A stretch of DNA of 64,000 nucleotides, from assembly GCA_027484685.1 (NCBI GenBank), contig JAIXSO010000014.1, positions 62,001 through 126,000 on the forward strand. The letters are read 5' to 3'. The stretch comes from Bacteroidota bacterium. Lineage in GTDB: Bacteria; Bacteroidota; Bacteroidia; UKL13-3. A model generated the notes under the pieces. The model made no database searches, was not told where the DNA came from, and was given only the letters and a program-made list of their open reading frames with translations. A program made the translations under genes and the position numbers. Below are positions 1 through 9,647 of the stretch, one piece after another; the stretch's first letter is position 1, and every line of letters begins with the position of its first letter.

Positions 1-1317
1 ACAGCCATTTTATCACAACACAATATTATTTTATTGGGACTAAGAGGTCAGGCCAAAACACGTATTGCCCGATTGATGTTAAACCTATTGGATGAATACA
101 TTCCGGTAGTAGAAGGCTCAGAAATAAACGATGATCCTTTGGAACCTTTGAGTCGTTATGCCATTGATTTGATAGCAGAAAAAGGTGATAAAACTCCTAT
201 AACTTGGATGCACCGCAATGATAGATATACTGAAAAGTTAGCAACGCCCGATGTAAGTGTAGCCGATTTAATTGGCGATGTGGATCCAATAAAAGCAGCT
301 ACTTTAAAGTTACATTATAACGATGAACGAGTAATCCATTTTGGATTGATTCCTCGCAGTCACCGTTGTATTTTTGTTATAAACGAATTGCCCGATTTAC
401 AAGCCCGTATTCAAGTGTCTTTATTCAATATTTTGCAAGAAGGCGATATGCAAATACGAGGTTTTAAATTGCGTTTACCTTTGGATGTGCAATTTGTATT
501 TACTGCCAATCCAGAAGATTATACCAACCGCGGTAGTATTGTTACACCTTTAAAAGACAGGATTGATAGCCAAATTTTAACGCATTATCCTAAAACTTTA
601 GAAATATCTAAAACCATTACACAACAAGAAGCAGCTATTAAACCAGAACAAAGAGCAGCAATTACTTCAAATGAATTATTGAATAATTTGATTGAACAAA
701 TAGCCATGGAAGCCCGCCAAAGCGAACTGGTTGATCAAAAAAGTGGGGTATCTGCTAGGTTAACCATTAGTGCTATGGAAAACTTATACAGTGCTGCCGA
801 GCGCAGAATGTTATTGAATGGTGAAAAGAATACGCATTTGCGTATTGCCGATTTATTTGCTGTGTTGCCAAGTATTACTGGTAAAGTAGAATTGGTGTAT
901 GAAGGCGAATTAGAAGGTGCAAATAATGTAGCTCAAAACTTAATTGGCAAAGCTATTCGTACTTTATTTAGCGAACAATTTGCTAATCCTGAAAAAGTAA
1001 AAAAATCAAAGAAACCGAATCCTTATGCGGAGATTATCAATTGGTTTAACGATGGAGATATGATTAGCATTTTATCAACTGCTTCTAACCAATTATACGA
1101 AAGTGAATTGCTAAAAGTAAAAGGTTTAAAAGAAATAGTTAAAACCACTTTGGGCAAAAGCAGCAAAGCCGATGAGTTATTAATGATGGAATTTGTGCTT
1201 CATGGCTTATCAGAATTTAGTCAATTAAGCAAACACCAACTAAACAGTGGCTTTGAATTTAAAGACTTAATGAGCAGCATGTTTAATATGGGTAGCCGAG
1301 CCGAAGACGAAATTTAA
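1..1317 (+). CDS. MoxR/magnesium chelatase-like AAA+ ATPase (5' end outside window)
   Basis: The reading frame is open from base 1, so the true start lies to the left. The first visible residues run into a Walker A-like stretch, GLRGQAKTR, followed by a Walker B/sensor region with INELPDLQARIQ, then a sensor stretch FTANPEDYTNRG and LKDRIDSQI. This order is that of the magnesium chelatase ChlI/MoxR/sigma-54 activator group of AAA+ ATPases. The C-terminal third (GSRAEDEI end) is helical and has no domain I recognise. Bacteroidota often carry such an ATPase beside a VWA-domain partner, and that partner could lie left of the window, but this is inference. Family membership is fairly sure; the substrate is unknown. 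A strong hairpin terminator follows. Confidence 0.75.
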   Translation, partial: TAILSQHNIILLGLRGQAKTRIARLMLNLLDEYIPVVEGSEINDDPLEPLSRYAIDLIAEKGDKTPITWMHRNDRYTEKLATPDVSVADLIGDVDPIKAATLKLHYNDERVIHFGLIPRSHRCIFVINELPDLQARIQVSLFNILQEGDMQIRGFKLRLPLDVQFVFTANPEDYTNRGSIVTPLKDRIDSQILTHYPKTLEISKTITQQEAAIKPEQRAAITSNELLNNLIEQIAMEARQSELVDQKSGVSARLTISAMENLYSAAERRMLLNGEKNTHLRIADLFAVLPSITGKVELVYEGELEGANNVAQNLIGKAIRTLFSEQFANPEKVKKSKKPNPYAEIINWFNDGDMISILSTASNQLYESELLKVKGLKEIVKTTLGKSSKADELLMMEFVLHGLSEFSQLSKHQLNSGFEFKDLMSSMFNMGSRAEDEI

Positions 1318-1323
1318 ATCCAT

Positions 1324-1354
1324 AAAAAAACACGAGTTATGGCTCGTGTTTTTT
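1324..1354. terminator. Bidirectional rho-independent terminator
   Basis: A perfect 12-bp stem (AAAAAACACGAG pairing with CTCGTGTTTTTT) closes a six-base loop. It lies between two convergent genes, and either strand ends in a T run, so it can stop transcription from both sides. Confidence 0.85.
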
Positions 1355-1386
1355 GTTTTATAAGTAAATAAATTAATGTTTTAAAA

Positions 1387-2274
1387 TTATCTCTGCCAGC
1401 TATATAAAATACCTAACGAGAGTATTTGCGAACGTTGCCAATCTTTATCTTGATCGTAATCGTAAAGCACTACAGCTTGTAAATTGGTATTGATGTATTT
1501 ATTTACCTTCATGGTAAAGTTAATATCAAAACGCTGAACAATGGCACCTACTTTATCAAATTTGATATAATCCCAGTTGGTAGCAGAGCGAAACTTCAAA
1601 TTAACATTTTTCATTACATCTCTATCAAAATTGATAATAGCTTGTAATACCGCCTGATTTCTAATTTTATCGCCAGCTTTTTCCAAACCATAAGCTTTAA
1701 TTGCAGAAAGGTTATCGTCTAACACAAATGTTTGGCGCAAAGTTCCAACACCCAATCGTCCCCAAAAATATGGAACTGGCTTGTACTCCACCCCTAATGA
1801 TGAAGTTAAATAAGCGGGAGCCATAAATAACGAAACCAATGAATCGCCACCATCACTTTTTTTACCATACAAATATCCTTCTTGAAATTGTGTTTGAAAA
1901 TTGCTTGAAACGAATAAATCCCAATGTTTGGCAATTTTTCTACCAGCTTTCAAATCATAAAAAATTCTATCAGCGTTTTTGGTGGTTTGCTTGCCATTGT
2001 TTAAAAAACCTAATTGTAATTGTAAATCGCTGTTAATACTCCATTTTGGACCTTGGTATTTACTTAAAATATTTAAAAATCCACCATAAGAAATGGAACT
2101 TATACCTCCACCCTTCCAATTATCAGAAAAAGAAGATTGTGTTATGTTTAAGCCCGTTTGAGCACTATGGGTCCACTTAATTTTAGGGGCTATTTGAACT
2201 TTAGAAGAATCAGCAGTTTGCGCAAATACATTAATTGAGGTAAAAGCGGTAATGAGTAGAATTATTTTTTTCAT
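1387..2274 (-). CDS. DUF3078 domain-containing outer-membrane-type protein
   Basis: The 295-residue product begins with a signal peptide (MKKIILLITAFTSINVFAQ, cut after AQ). Next come a short linker and a DUF3078-like body with the NWKGGG and FLNNGKQTTKNADR motifs. The many alternating hydrophobic and aromatic strands and the C-terminal end LYSWQR fit a beta-barrel in the outer membrane. The function of DUF3078 proteins is not established; they are common in Bacteroidota. The gene converges on the upstream ATPase gene and shares its terminator. Family assignment is by eye from the motif and length. Confidence 0.75.
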   Translation of the reverse strand: MKKIILLITAFTSINVFAQTADSSKVQIAPKIKWTHSAQTGLNITQSSFSDNWKGGGISSISYGGFLNILSKYQGPKWSINSDLQLQLGFLNNGKQTTKNADRIFYDLKAGRKIAKHWDLFVSSNFQTQFQEGYLYGKKSDGGDSLVSLFMAPAYLTSSLGVEYKPVPYFWGRLGVGTLRQTFVLDDNLSAIKAYGLEKAGDKIRNQAVLQAIINFDRDVMKNVNLKFRSATNWDYIKFDKVGAIVQRFDINFTMKVNKYINTNLQAVVLYDYDQDKDWQRSQILSLGILYSWQR

Positions 2275-2323
2275 AGATTTAATTTTTACAAAAATAAAAA
2301 TCTACAAAATAGTTTTTTGCTAA

Positions 2324-3133
2324 TTAAATAACACGTAATTTAAAATGTTGTCTAATTTGTTCAGTTCTAAAATATACCAATCCAATAAAAAACAAATCTA
2401 CCGTTTGATGCACTTTACTATGCTGTTTAATTTCCTCCCAAGCCTTTGTCATTCCTGAGCTCCAGTAAATATCATCAAAAATAAAAACAGAATCGTTATG
2501 GGCAAAAGGCAACGCTTTTTCAAAGTATTTCATGGTAGCTTCGTAAGTGTGATTGCCATCTACAAAAAAAACATCCACATTTTTATACGAATTTAAAACA
2601 GGTTCAAGTTGTTCGTTAAAGTTACCTTCTACCGAATTGATGTAATCACTTAATTTTAAAGAAGTAAACTGCTCATTGGCAATTTGCTTAATGGCCGAGG
2701 AACCTTCGATAGTAGTAAAATTAACCTCATTGGATTCAAAATTTTGTTTTAAAGCTGATGCTATATAACTACTTGTAACTCCTAATGAAGTACCTAACTC
2801 AATAACATTTCTATATTTATAATTTAAAACAATGCAATGAATAATTTGAGCAATTCTTGCAGGTTTTAAATGAGCTTTGGCTAATTGACTAATTGATTTT
2901 TCAATATTTTTAGAAAGTAAATTACTACCTGCACCTAAATCGGTGTAAGTTATGATACTTTTATTTTCAAGCAGTTGACTCCTAATATTTTCAATTTCAT
3001 TGAATGCTGTAAGATCTTTTTGTTTCTTAATACAAGTTTGATACAAAGTAAAAACAAAAGGAGAATGCAACACATCTATTAAAGTAGCTGTGAAATAGTG
3101 TTTTATAAAATGTTTGAGGTAATGAAATTTCAA
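2324..3133 (-). CDS. Class I SAM-dependent O-methyltransferase-like protein
   Basis: The 269-residue soluble protein has the Rossmann motif I NVIELGTSLGVTSSY. Motif I is followed by a TTIEGS strand and an acidic VDVFFVDGNHTYE strand with the D-x-x-H arrangement seen in class I O-methyltransferases (methyltransferase_24 type). FIFDDIYWSSGM then supplies a probable metal- or substrate-binding acidic pair. No signal peptide is visible. The substrate cannot be told. It is transcribed in the same direction as the DUF3078 gene and lies 49 bases upstream of it, so the two may be co-transcribed. Confidence 0.75.
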   Translation of the reverse strand: MKFHYLKHFIKHYFTATLIDVLHSPFVFTLYQTCIKKQKDLTAFNEIENIRSQLLENKSIITYTDLGAGSNLLSKNIEKSISQLAKAHLKPARIAQIIHCIVLNYKYRNVIELGTSLGVTSSYIASALKQNFESNEVNFTTIEGSSAIKQIANEQFTSLKLSDYINSVEGNFNEQLEPVLNSYKNVDVFFVDGNHTYEATMKYFEKALPFAHNDSVFIFDDIYWSSGMTKAWEEIKQHSKVHQTVDLFFIGLVYFRTEQIRQHFKLRVI

Positions 3134-3253
3134 ATTTTAAGTATTTTAGGTCAAAGGTAAATTAAACTCAAAAAATCATTCAAACAATAAATCAACACTA
3201 TAGTAAATCAGGTAATTAAGTTATTAATTTACACCATTATTACCCATTAATAC

Positions 3254-6200
3254 ATGAAAACCTTTATTTCAAAGTCGCCTAAAATTGCCATTGCCGCATT
3301 TGTAGCCCTTTTTGTAGGAATTATTTGGCTTTTAAAAGCCGAACCTTTAACCAAACGTAAAAATACCAATCCAGCTTTTGGTGCTTACATTTCTGCTTTT
3401 AGCCCAAGTATTATTAAACGAAACGATGCTTTTGTGGTTAAACTTACCAAGGCCATTACCGACAGTAGTATTTTATTAAATCCTAAAAAACTATTCGACA
3501 TTAGCCCATCGGTAGAAGGAACAGTTGAAATGTTAGATGCATTTACCATTCAATACAAACCAAAGGAATTATTAAAGCGCGAAACAGAATATGAAATAAA
3601 GTTTTATTTAAATGAAATCATAAAAGATTTACCTGCTGATTTATCAGTATTTGAATTTTATAGCGAAACGGTTAAACAATCGTTTGAAGTAAAAAGCACG
3701 CACCTAGTAGCCTTAGATGCCAATAACTATAAATATGTTAGCCTAAAAGGCATGGTTTTTACTGCCGATTTTGAAGAAGAAAAAGTATTAGAACAATTGA
3801 TAACAGTGGGCAAAGGTGGCAATGCTTATCATGTAAAATGGTTACATAATACGGATGGTGTTACACATGAATTTACTGTAGATAGTATTGAAAGACTAAA
3901 CGCTGCTTACGACATCAGTGTTAGTTATGATGGAAAAGTAATTGATGCTGATAACAAAGGTTCAATTAAAATACAAATTCCTGCAATTGGCGATTTTAAA
4001 GCACTTTCGGCCGAAGCTGAAAATGGTGATGAACAATTTATTAGTTTGTTTTTTTCTGACCCAATTGAGCCAAACCAAGATTTAACTGGATTAATTACCA
4101 TTGCAGATAATGAAGATTTGCGCTTTACTGTTTTTGGAAATCAAGTAAAAATATATTCAGATAGCAAGTTTATTGGCACTAAAAACATTTACATAAATGC
4201 TGGAATACTTAATACGTTAGGCAATAAATTACCTATTGCTAATTCTTATTCAGTAACATTTAATAATGAATTACCTGCGGTAAACTTAATAGGTAAAGGT
4301 GTAATAATGCCTGATGGTAATAAATTTTTATTGCCATTTGAAGCGATTAACCTAAGTGCAATTGATGTTACTATTGTTAAAATTTTCGAGCAAAATATTC
4401 CTCAATTTTTACAAGTAAATACCCTTGATGGGGTAAATGAATTACGCAGAGTTGGAGTTCCAATTATCAAACGTAAAGTGCTTTTAGGTAAAAATAAATT
4501 AACGGATTTAAACAGAACCAACCGTTTTGCTATAGACTTGGCGCAAGTAATGAAAACTGAGCCTGGCGCTATTTATAATGTTGAAATAAGTTTTAAAAAA
4601 GAATACAGTTTATATAGCTGCGCAAAAGATACCAATGTAAATTACAGCAACACCACTCCAGAAGACGAAAACCTAGAGACAACTGCTGTGTGGGATGAAA
4701 GTGAATCACAAAACAGTTATGAATATGATGAATATTATTGGCCTGAAGATTACGATTGGGATGAACGCGATAACCCTTGCCATAATAGTTATTATAACCG
4801 CCAACGTTGGGTAAGCCGTAATTTATTATCGAGTAATATTGGTTTAATTGCCAAACGAGGAAGCAACGGCATGTTGTTTATTTCGGCTAACGATATAAAA
4901 ACTACCAATCCATTAACGGGTATAAAATTATCTATTTTAAATTTCCAACAAATAGAAATAGCTGAAGCAGCTACCGATGGACAAGGTTGGGCTACTGTAA
5001 AAGTAAATCAAAAACCATTTTTACTAATAGCCGCTTACAATAACCAAAAAGCATATTTGCGTTTAGATGAAAGCACAGCCTTAAACTTAAGCCGATTTGA
5101 TATTGGTGGTAAACCATTGATGCGCGGTATAAAAGGATTTTTATATGGAGAACGAGGTGTATGGCGCCCTGGAGACAGTTTGTTCTTTAACTTTATTCTA
5201 GATGATAAAGGTAAAACTTTACCTATTGATGTACCTGTTGCATTTGAATTATACAATCCTCAAGGACAAATACATCGCAGGATTATTAATAGCAAAAATA
5301 TCAATGGCTTTTATAATTTTACCACTACTACCGATGACAATGCACCAACAGGAAATTGGTTAGCCAAAGTTAAAATTGGTAATGTAGTTTTTGAAAAAAA
5401 TGTAAGAATAGAAACTGTTGTTCCTAATAGGTTAAAAATCAACTTATCATTTAACGATAAATTACTTACCAAAGGAAATGAATTAAACGGAACCTTAAGT
5501 TCTACTTGGCTTCATGGAGCCATTGCAAGTAACTTTAACGCCACGGTAGATGCTACTTTTAGTGTAAGCGATTTTAAATTTAAAGGATATGAAAACTATA
5601 ATTTTATTGATGAAACCAAAAAATTAAATGCGGAGACTGAACGAATTTTTGATGGTCAATTAAATGCTGATGGAGTTGCCAAAATTGGTGGAAGTATGCA
5701 AGCTGGCGAAAATGCTCCAGGTATGTTAAATGTTAATTTTTTAACCAAAGTATTTGAACCAGGCGGAGGATTTAGCACGGATAGATTCAACGAAAACTAC
5801 CATCCTTATAATGAATATATTGGTTTAAAATTACCTGATTTGGCTAATCCATACGATTATTACGAAACCAATAGTCCTTTAAAAATTGATTTGGCTTGTT
5901 TAAATAAAAATGGAAGTATTGTTTATGGCTCAAGCAATGTAAATATTAAAGTTTATAAAATTGAATACCGTTGGTGGTGGGATAGATCGGATGAGGATTT
6001 AAGTGATTTTGCCAATAGCCAATACAATAGTTTAATTAAAGACGAAAACATCAGTATTAGCAATGGAAGAGGAAGTTATAATGTAACTGTTAATTATCCA
6101 GATTGGGGCCGTTATATGGTAATAGCTACCAATTTAAAAACCAACCACAGTAGCACACAAACCTTTTATTTAGATTGGCCAAATTCATATAGCCGAAGCA

Positions 6201-8842
6201 ATAGAGGCAATTCGCAAGAAGCCACCATGCTATCGTTTAGTACCAATAAAAACGATTACAAAGTAGGCGATGAAGTAGTTTTAAAAATACCAAGTAGTTC
6301 CAATGGAAGAGCATTAATTAGTATTGAAAATGGAACTGAAGTAGTTAAAACTTATTGGAGTAATTTAACCAAAGGCGAAACTGAATTTAAATTTACTGCT
6401 ACCAAACAAATGCTTCCAAATGCATTTGTGCATGTAAGTTTATTGCAGCCACATGCACAAGTTAATAACGATTTACCAATACGTTTATATGGAATAAAAC
6501 CAATAAATATAAGCGATGCAGAAACAGTTTTAAAACCAGTTATTAAAGCACCAGAAGTTTTACGTCCTGACGAAAAACAAAGCATTGAAATTAGTGAAGC
6601 CAATGGCCGTGCCATGACTTACACTGTAGCAATTGTGGATGAAGGTTTATTAGATTTAACTCGATATAAAACACCAAATCCGCACGATGATTTTTATGCA
6701 AGAGAAGCGCTTGGTGTTCAAACCAACGATTTGTATGACTTTATAATGAATGCTTTTAGCTTACAAATGGATAAAGTTTTAACCATAGGTGGTGACGAAG
6801 GAATAAACAAAAAACGCAAAGACAATAAAGCCAATCGTTTTAAACCAATAGTTAAGTTTATTGGACCATTTTATTTACCAAAAGGTAAAAAAGAAAACCT
6901 ATCATTTGTATTACCTACTTATTATGGTTCGGTTAGAATAATGGTAATTGCTGGTCAAGATGGCGCTTATGGAAGCACTGAAAAAGCCGTTCCTGTAAGA
7001 AAACCTTTAATGATGTTGGCTTCATTACCGTGTGTGTTAGGAATTAATGAAACAGTAAAACTTCCAGTAAGTTTATTTGCCATGGAAAGCAAAATAAAAA
7101 ATGCACAAGTAAGTGTACAAGTAAATAATTTATTGAGTGTGCAAGGTGCAAGTACCAAAACAGTTTACTTTAAAAAACCAGGAGAAGAAATGGTTGATTT
7201 TGAGTTAAACATGAAATCGGTAACTGGTATAGGCCGTATTACTTTAAAAGCTAGCAATGGTTCACAAAGTATCAGCGAGGAAATTGAAATTGACATCAGA
7301 AATCCAAACCCAGTAATAACCGATGTAAAAGAAGGAATTACTGAGGCAAACGGAAACTACTCAGCCAGCATTACACCTATTGGTGCAAGCAATATTAGCA
7401 ATGCTACAGTAGAAGTTTCAAGCATCCCTCCTATTAATTTAAGCAAGCGTTTAGATTATTTAATTCAATACCCACATGGTTGTATTGAACAAACTACTTC
7501 ATCTGTTTTCCCTCAATTGGTTTTAAATAAATTGATTGAATTAAATACCATTAAAGCTAAAAACATTGAAGCCAATATTAAACGTGGTATTGATCGTATC
7601 AAATTATTCCAAACCAGTGATGGTGGTTTTGCATATTGGCCAGGACAAGGCGTGAGCGATGAATGGGGAACCAATTATGCAGGTCATTTTTTAGTAGAAG
7701 CACAAAAAAATGGTTATGCAGTTCCTAATAGTTTGTTGGGTAATTGGAAGCAGTTTCAAAAACGTTTGGCTCAAAATTATAGCCAAACTGCACAAAGCAA
7801 CGACATTGTTCAATCATACAGATTATACACTTTAGCGCTTTGTGGTGCTGCCGAAATAGGCGCCATGAATAGGTTAAAGGAATCGAAAAATTTAAACAAT
7901 ATAAGTAAATGGAGTTTAGCGGCATCGTATGCTTTGGTTGGTCAAAAAGATGTGGCTGAGCAATTGATTAAAAACTTGCCAATAAATGTTACCAACTATA
8001 GCGAAATGAATTTTAGCTATGGTAGCGATGAACGCGATGATGCCATTATTTTACAAACTTTAAATTTATTGAACAAACAAACAATGGCATTACAAAAAGC
8101 TATTCAAATTAGCCGCAACTTAAGCAGCAACGAATGGTTAAGTACGCAAACTACCGCTTATTGCTTATTAGCCATGTCGGATTACAGCAATAGCACCACA
8201 GCAGGCAAATCGTTAAACTACGATATAACCATTAATGGAGTAAAACAAAATGTAAATAGTAAATCGTTTATTTACCAAAGTAATGTAAACTTCACAGGTC
8301 GCAATGCAGTAAATATCAGTGTGAAAAATAACCTATCTAAAAGCTTGTTTGTGCGCATTATAAACAAAGGTCAGCCAATTACCGACCAAGTAACCGATGC
8401 TGAAAATAACTTACAAATGCAGGTGCAATACAAAGATTTAAAAGGAAATGTAATTAACCCAACTTTAATGGACCAAGGAACCGATTTTGTATGCGAGGTA
8501 AAAGTAAGCAACAGAAGCAATATGGGTAATTATGAGCAAATGGCTTTAAGTACTATTTTCCCTAGTGGTTGGCAAATTCACAATGCACGTTTGTTTGGCG
8601 AAAACCCAATGTTTGCTTCAAGCGCAAGCCAATACCAAGATATAAAAGACGATAGAGTTTATACTTACTTTAATATCAATAACCAACAAACTTTAACTTA
8701 TTACTTTGTATTAAATGCCAGTTATTTAGGTAAATTTTACTTACCACCTGTTAATTGCGAAGCCATGTACAATGGCAATATTTATGCCCGCAAAAAAGGA
8801 ACTTGGGTAACTGTGGTAAGTAAGAGAAAAACACTTTGGTAG
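3254..8842 (+). CDS. Large alpha-2-macroglobulin family protein
   Basis: At 1862 residues this is a full-length bacterial alpha-2-macroglobulin. A single N-terminal hydrophobic segment (roughly residues 10-28) without a lipobox suggests anchoring to the inner membrane facing the periplasm. The beta-sandwich MG repeats are followed by the motif GERGVWRPGDS near the middle, a YLPKGKKENLSF region, and a thioester motif HGCIEQTTS with Cys at about residue 1410 and Gln at 1413. The alpha/alpha-toroid helices (LKLFQTSDGGFAYWPG type) follow. Bacterial members are thought to trap proteases that breach the envelope. The usual partner, penicillin-binding protein 1C, is not adjacent here. An acidic Tyr/Asp-rich insert lies at about residues 470-510. 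Confidence 0.9.
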   Translation: MKTFISKSPKIAIAAFVALFVGIIWLLKAEPLTKRKNTNPAFGAYISAFSPSIIKRNDAFVVKLTKAITDSSILLNPKKLFDISPSVEGTVEMLDAFTIQYKPKELLKRETEYEIKFYLNEIIKDLPADLSVFEFYSETVKQSFEVKSTHLVALDANNYKYVSLKGMVFTADFEEEKVLEQLITVGKGGNAYHVKWLHNTDGVTHEFTVDSIERLNAAYDISVSYDGKVIDADNKGSIKIQIPAIGDFKALSAEAENGDEQFISLFFSDPIEPNQDLTGLITIADNEDLRFTVFGNQVKIYSDSKFIGTKNIYINAGILNTLGNKLPIANSYSVTFNNELPAVNLIGKGVIMPDGNKFLLPFEAINLSAIDVTIVKIFEQNIPQFLQVNTLDGVNELRRVGVPIIKRKVLLGKNKLTDLNRTNRFAIDLAQVMKTEPGAIYNVEISFKKEYSLYSCAKDTNVNYSNTTPEDENLETTAVWDESESQNSYEYDEYYWPEDYDWDERDNPCHNSYYNRQRWVSRNLLSSNIGLIAKRGSNGMLFISANDIKTTNPLTGIKLSILNFQQIEIAEAATDGQGWATVKVNQKPFLLIAAYNNQKAYLRLDESTALNLSRFDIGGKPLMRGIKGFLYGERGVWRPGDSLFFNFILDDKGKTLPIDVPVAFELYNPQGQIHRRIINSKNINGFYNFTTTTDDNAPTGNWLAKVKIGNVVFEKNVRIETVVPNRLKINLSFNDKLLTKGNELNGTLSSTWLHGAIASNFNATVDATFSVSDFKFKGYENYNFIDETKKLNAETERIFDGQLNADGVAKIGGSMQAGENAPGMLNVNFLTKVFEPGGGFSTDRFNENYHPYNEYIGLKLPDLANPYDYYETNSPLKIDLACLNKNGSIVYGSSNVNIKVYKIEYRWWWDRSDEDLSDFANSQYNSLIKDENISISNGRGSYNVTVNYPDWGRYMVIATNLKTNHSSTQTFYLDWPNSYSRSNRGNSQEATMLSFSTNKNDYKVGDEVVLKIPSSSNGRALISIENGTEVVKTYWSNLTKGETEFKFTATKQMLPNAFVHVSLLQPHAQVNNDLPIRLYGIKPINISDAETVLKPVIKAPEVLRPDEKQSIEISEANGRAMTYTVAIVDEGLLDLTRYKTPNPHDDFYAREALGVQTNDLYDFIMNAFSLQMDKVLTIGGDEGINKKRKDNKANRFKPIVKFIGPFYLPKGKKENLSFVLPTYYGSVRIMVIAGQDGAYGSTEKAVPVRKPLMMLASLPCVLGINETVKLPVSLFAMESKIKNAQVSVQVNNLLSVQGASTKTVYFKKPGEEMVDFELNMKSVTGIGRITLKASNGSQSISEEIEIDIRNPNPVITDVKEGITEANGNYSASITPIGASNISNATVEVSSIPPINLSKRLDYLIQYPHGCIEQTTSSVFPQLVLNKLIELNTIKAKNIEANIKRGIDRIKLFQTSDGGFAYWPGQGVSDEWGTNYAGHFLVEAQKNGYAVPNSLLGNWKQFQKRLAQNYSQTAQSNDIVQSYRLYTLALCGAAEIGAMNRLKESKNLNNISKWSLAASYALVGQKDVAEQLIKNLPINVTNYSEMNFSYGSDERDDAIILQTLNLLNKQTMALQKAIQISRNLSSNEWLSTQTTAYCLLAMSDYSNSTTAGKSLNYDITINGVKQNVNSKSFIYQSNVNFTGRNAVNISVKNNLSKSLFVRIINKGQPITDQVTDAENNLQMQVQYKDLKGNVINPTLMDQGTDFVCEVKVSNRSNMGNYEQMALSTIFPSGWQIHNARLFGENPMFASSASQYQDIKDDRVYTYFNINNQQTLTYYFVLNASYLGKFYLPPVNCEAMYNGNIYARKKGTWVTVVSKRKTLW

Positions 8843-8861
8843 TTTTATCATATTCTTAAAC

Positions 8862-8894
8862 ACCGATGCCATCGCTTAAAGCGATGGCATCGGT
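8862..8894. repeat. 33-bp perfect palindrome, copy 1 of 4
   Basis: Fifteen-base arms (ACCGATGCCATCGCT and its complement) flank a TAA loop. Identical copies occur at 17319, 26769 and 27097. This copy follows the stop of the macroglobulin gene, and the other three follow the end or remnant of a T9SS gene. There is no T run after it, so it is not a classical terminator, although it may protect 3' ends of mRNA. Confidence 0.9.
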
Positions 8895-9647
8895 TATAAA
8901 AAATAATATCATTTGCGTATGGTCTGTGTTTTCACCGACCATTTTCGTATTTCTTATTTGTCCTCGGTTGGTGTCCTCACCAATCGATATGGAATATTCA
9001 AAGTAAAAAACCAAGTCATGCTGTAAGCATCTCCTTGACTATAACTAATTGCTTTCCATTATCATTAACTTTGTCAACATCAGACGTCATTGCGATCACG
9101 CCAAGGCGTGAGTGGCAATCTCAAGCTAGTATTTGTATTATTTTGTCCTCGGTTGGTGTCCTCACCAATCGATATGGAATATTCAAAACAAAAACCAAGT
9201 CATGCTGCAAGCATCTCCTTTGCTGTAACTAATTGTTCTTCATTAACATTAACCTTGTCAACATCAAACGTCATTGCGATCACGCCAAGGCGTGAGTGGC
9301 AATCTCAAGTGAGTATTTGTATTCAGAAGATTAAATTCAAAGTAAAAAACCAAGTCATGCTGTAAGTATCTACTTGGCTTTAACTAATTGCTCTTCATTA
9401 ACATTATCAACATCAAACGTCATTGCGATCACGCGAATGCGTGAGTGGCAATCTCAAGTGAGTATTTGTATTCAAAAGATTAAATTCAACTCAAAAACCT
9501 AGTCATGCTGCAAGCATCTCCTTGGCTTTAACTAATTGTTTTCCATTACCACTACTTATTTCAGTATTTTTCGTCAACAAATTTTGTAAATGTTGGAGAA
9601 AAATTCTAATCTTATAAAAATGAAAATGTGCCACAACATGTATTGGG
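8895..9647. repeat. Intergenic array of diverged tandem repeats
   Basis: About 750 bp without a credible gene. Four diverged units begin with GTCATGCTGYAAGYATCTCC near 9014, 9198, 9353 and 9501, spaced 184, 155 and 148 bp. Three contain a second element, CGTCATTGCGATCACGC, at 9085, 9269 and 9418, which can fold with the following GGCAATCTCA. Two carry half of the GGTTGGTGTCCTCACC palindrome at about 8966 and 9150. Such elements are dispersed in Bacteroidota genomes. Short reading frames here are repeat translations. Confidence 0.8.

Noticed and set aside
9035-9365. Two overlapping plus-strand reading frames of 65 and 91 codons
   Set aside because: They are translations of the tandem repeat array (the same peptide recurs) and have no start context or family pattern.
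9005-9560. Possible CRISPR array
   Set aside because: Units are 148-184 bp and diverged, with no short identical repeats separated by unique spacers, and no cas genes are present.
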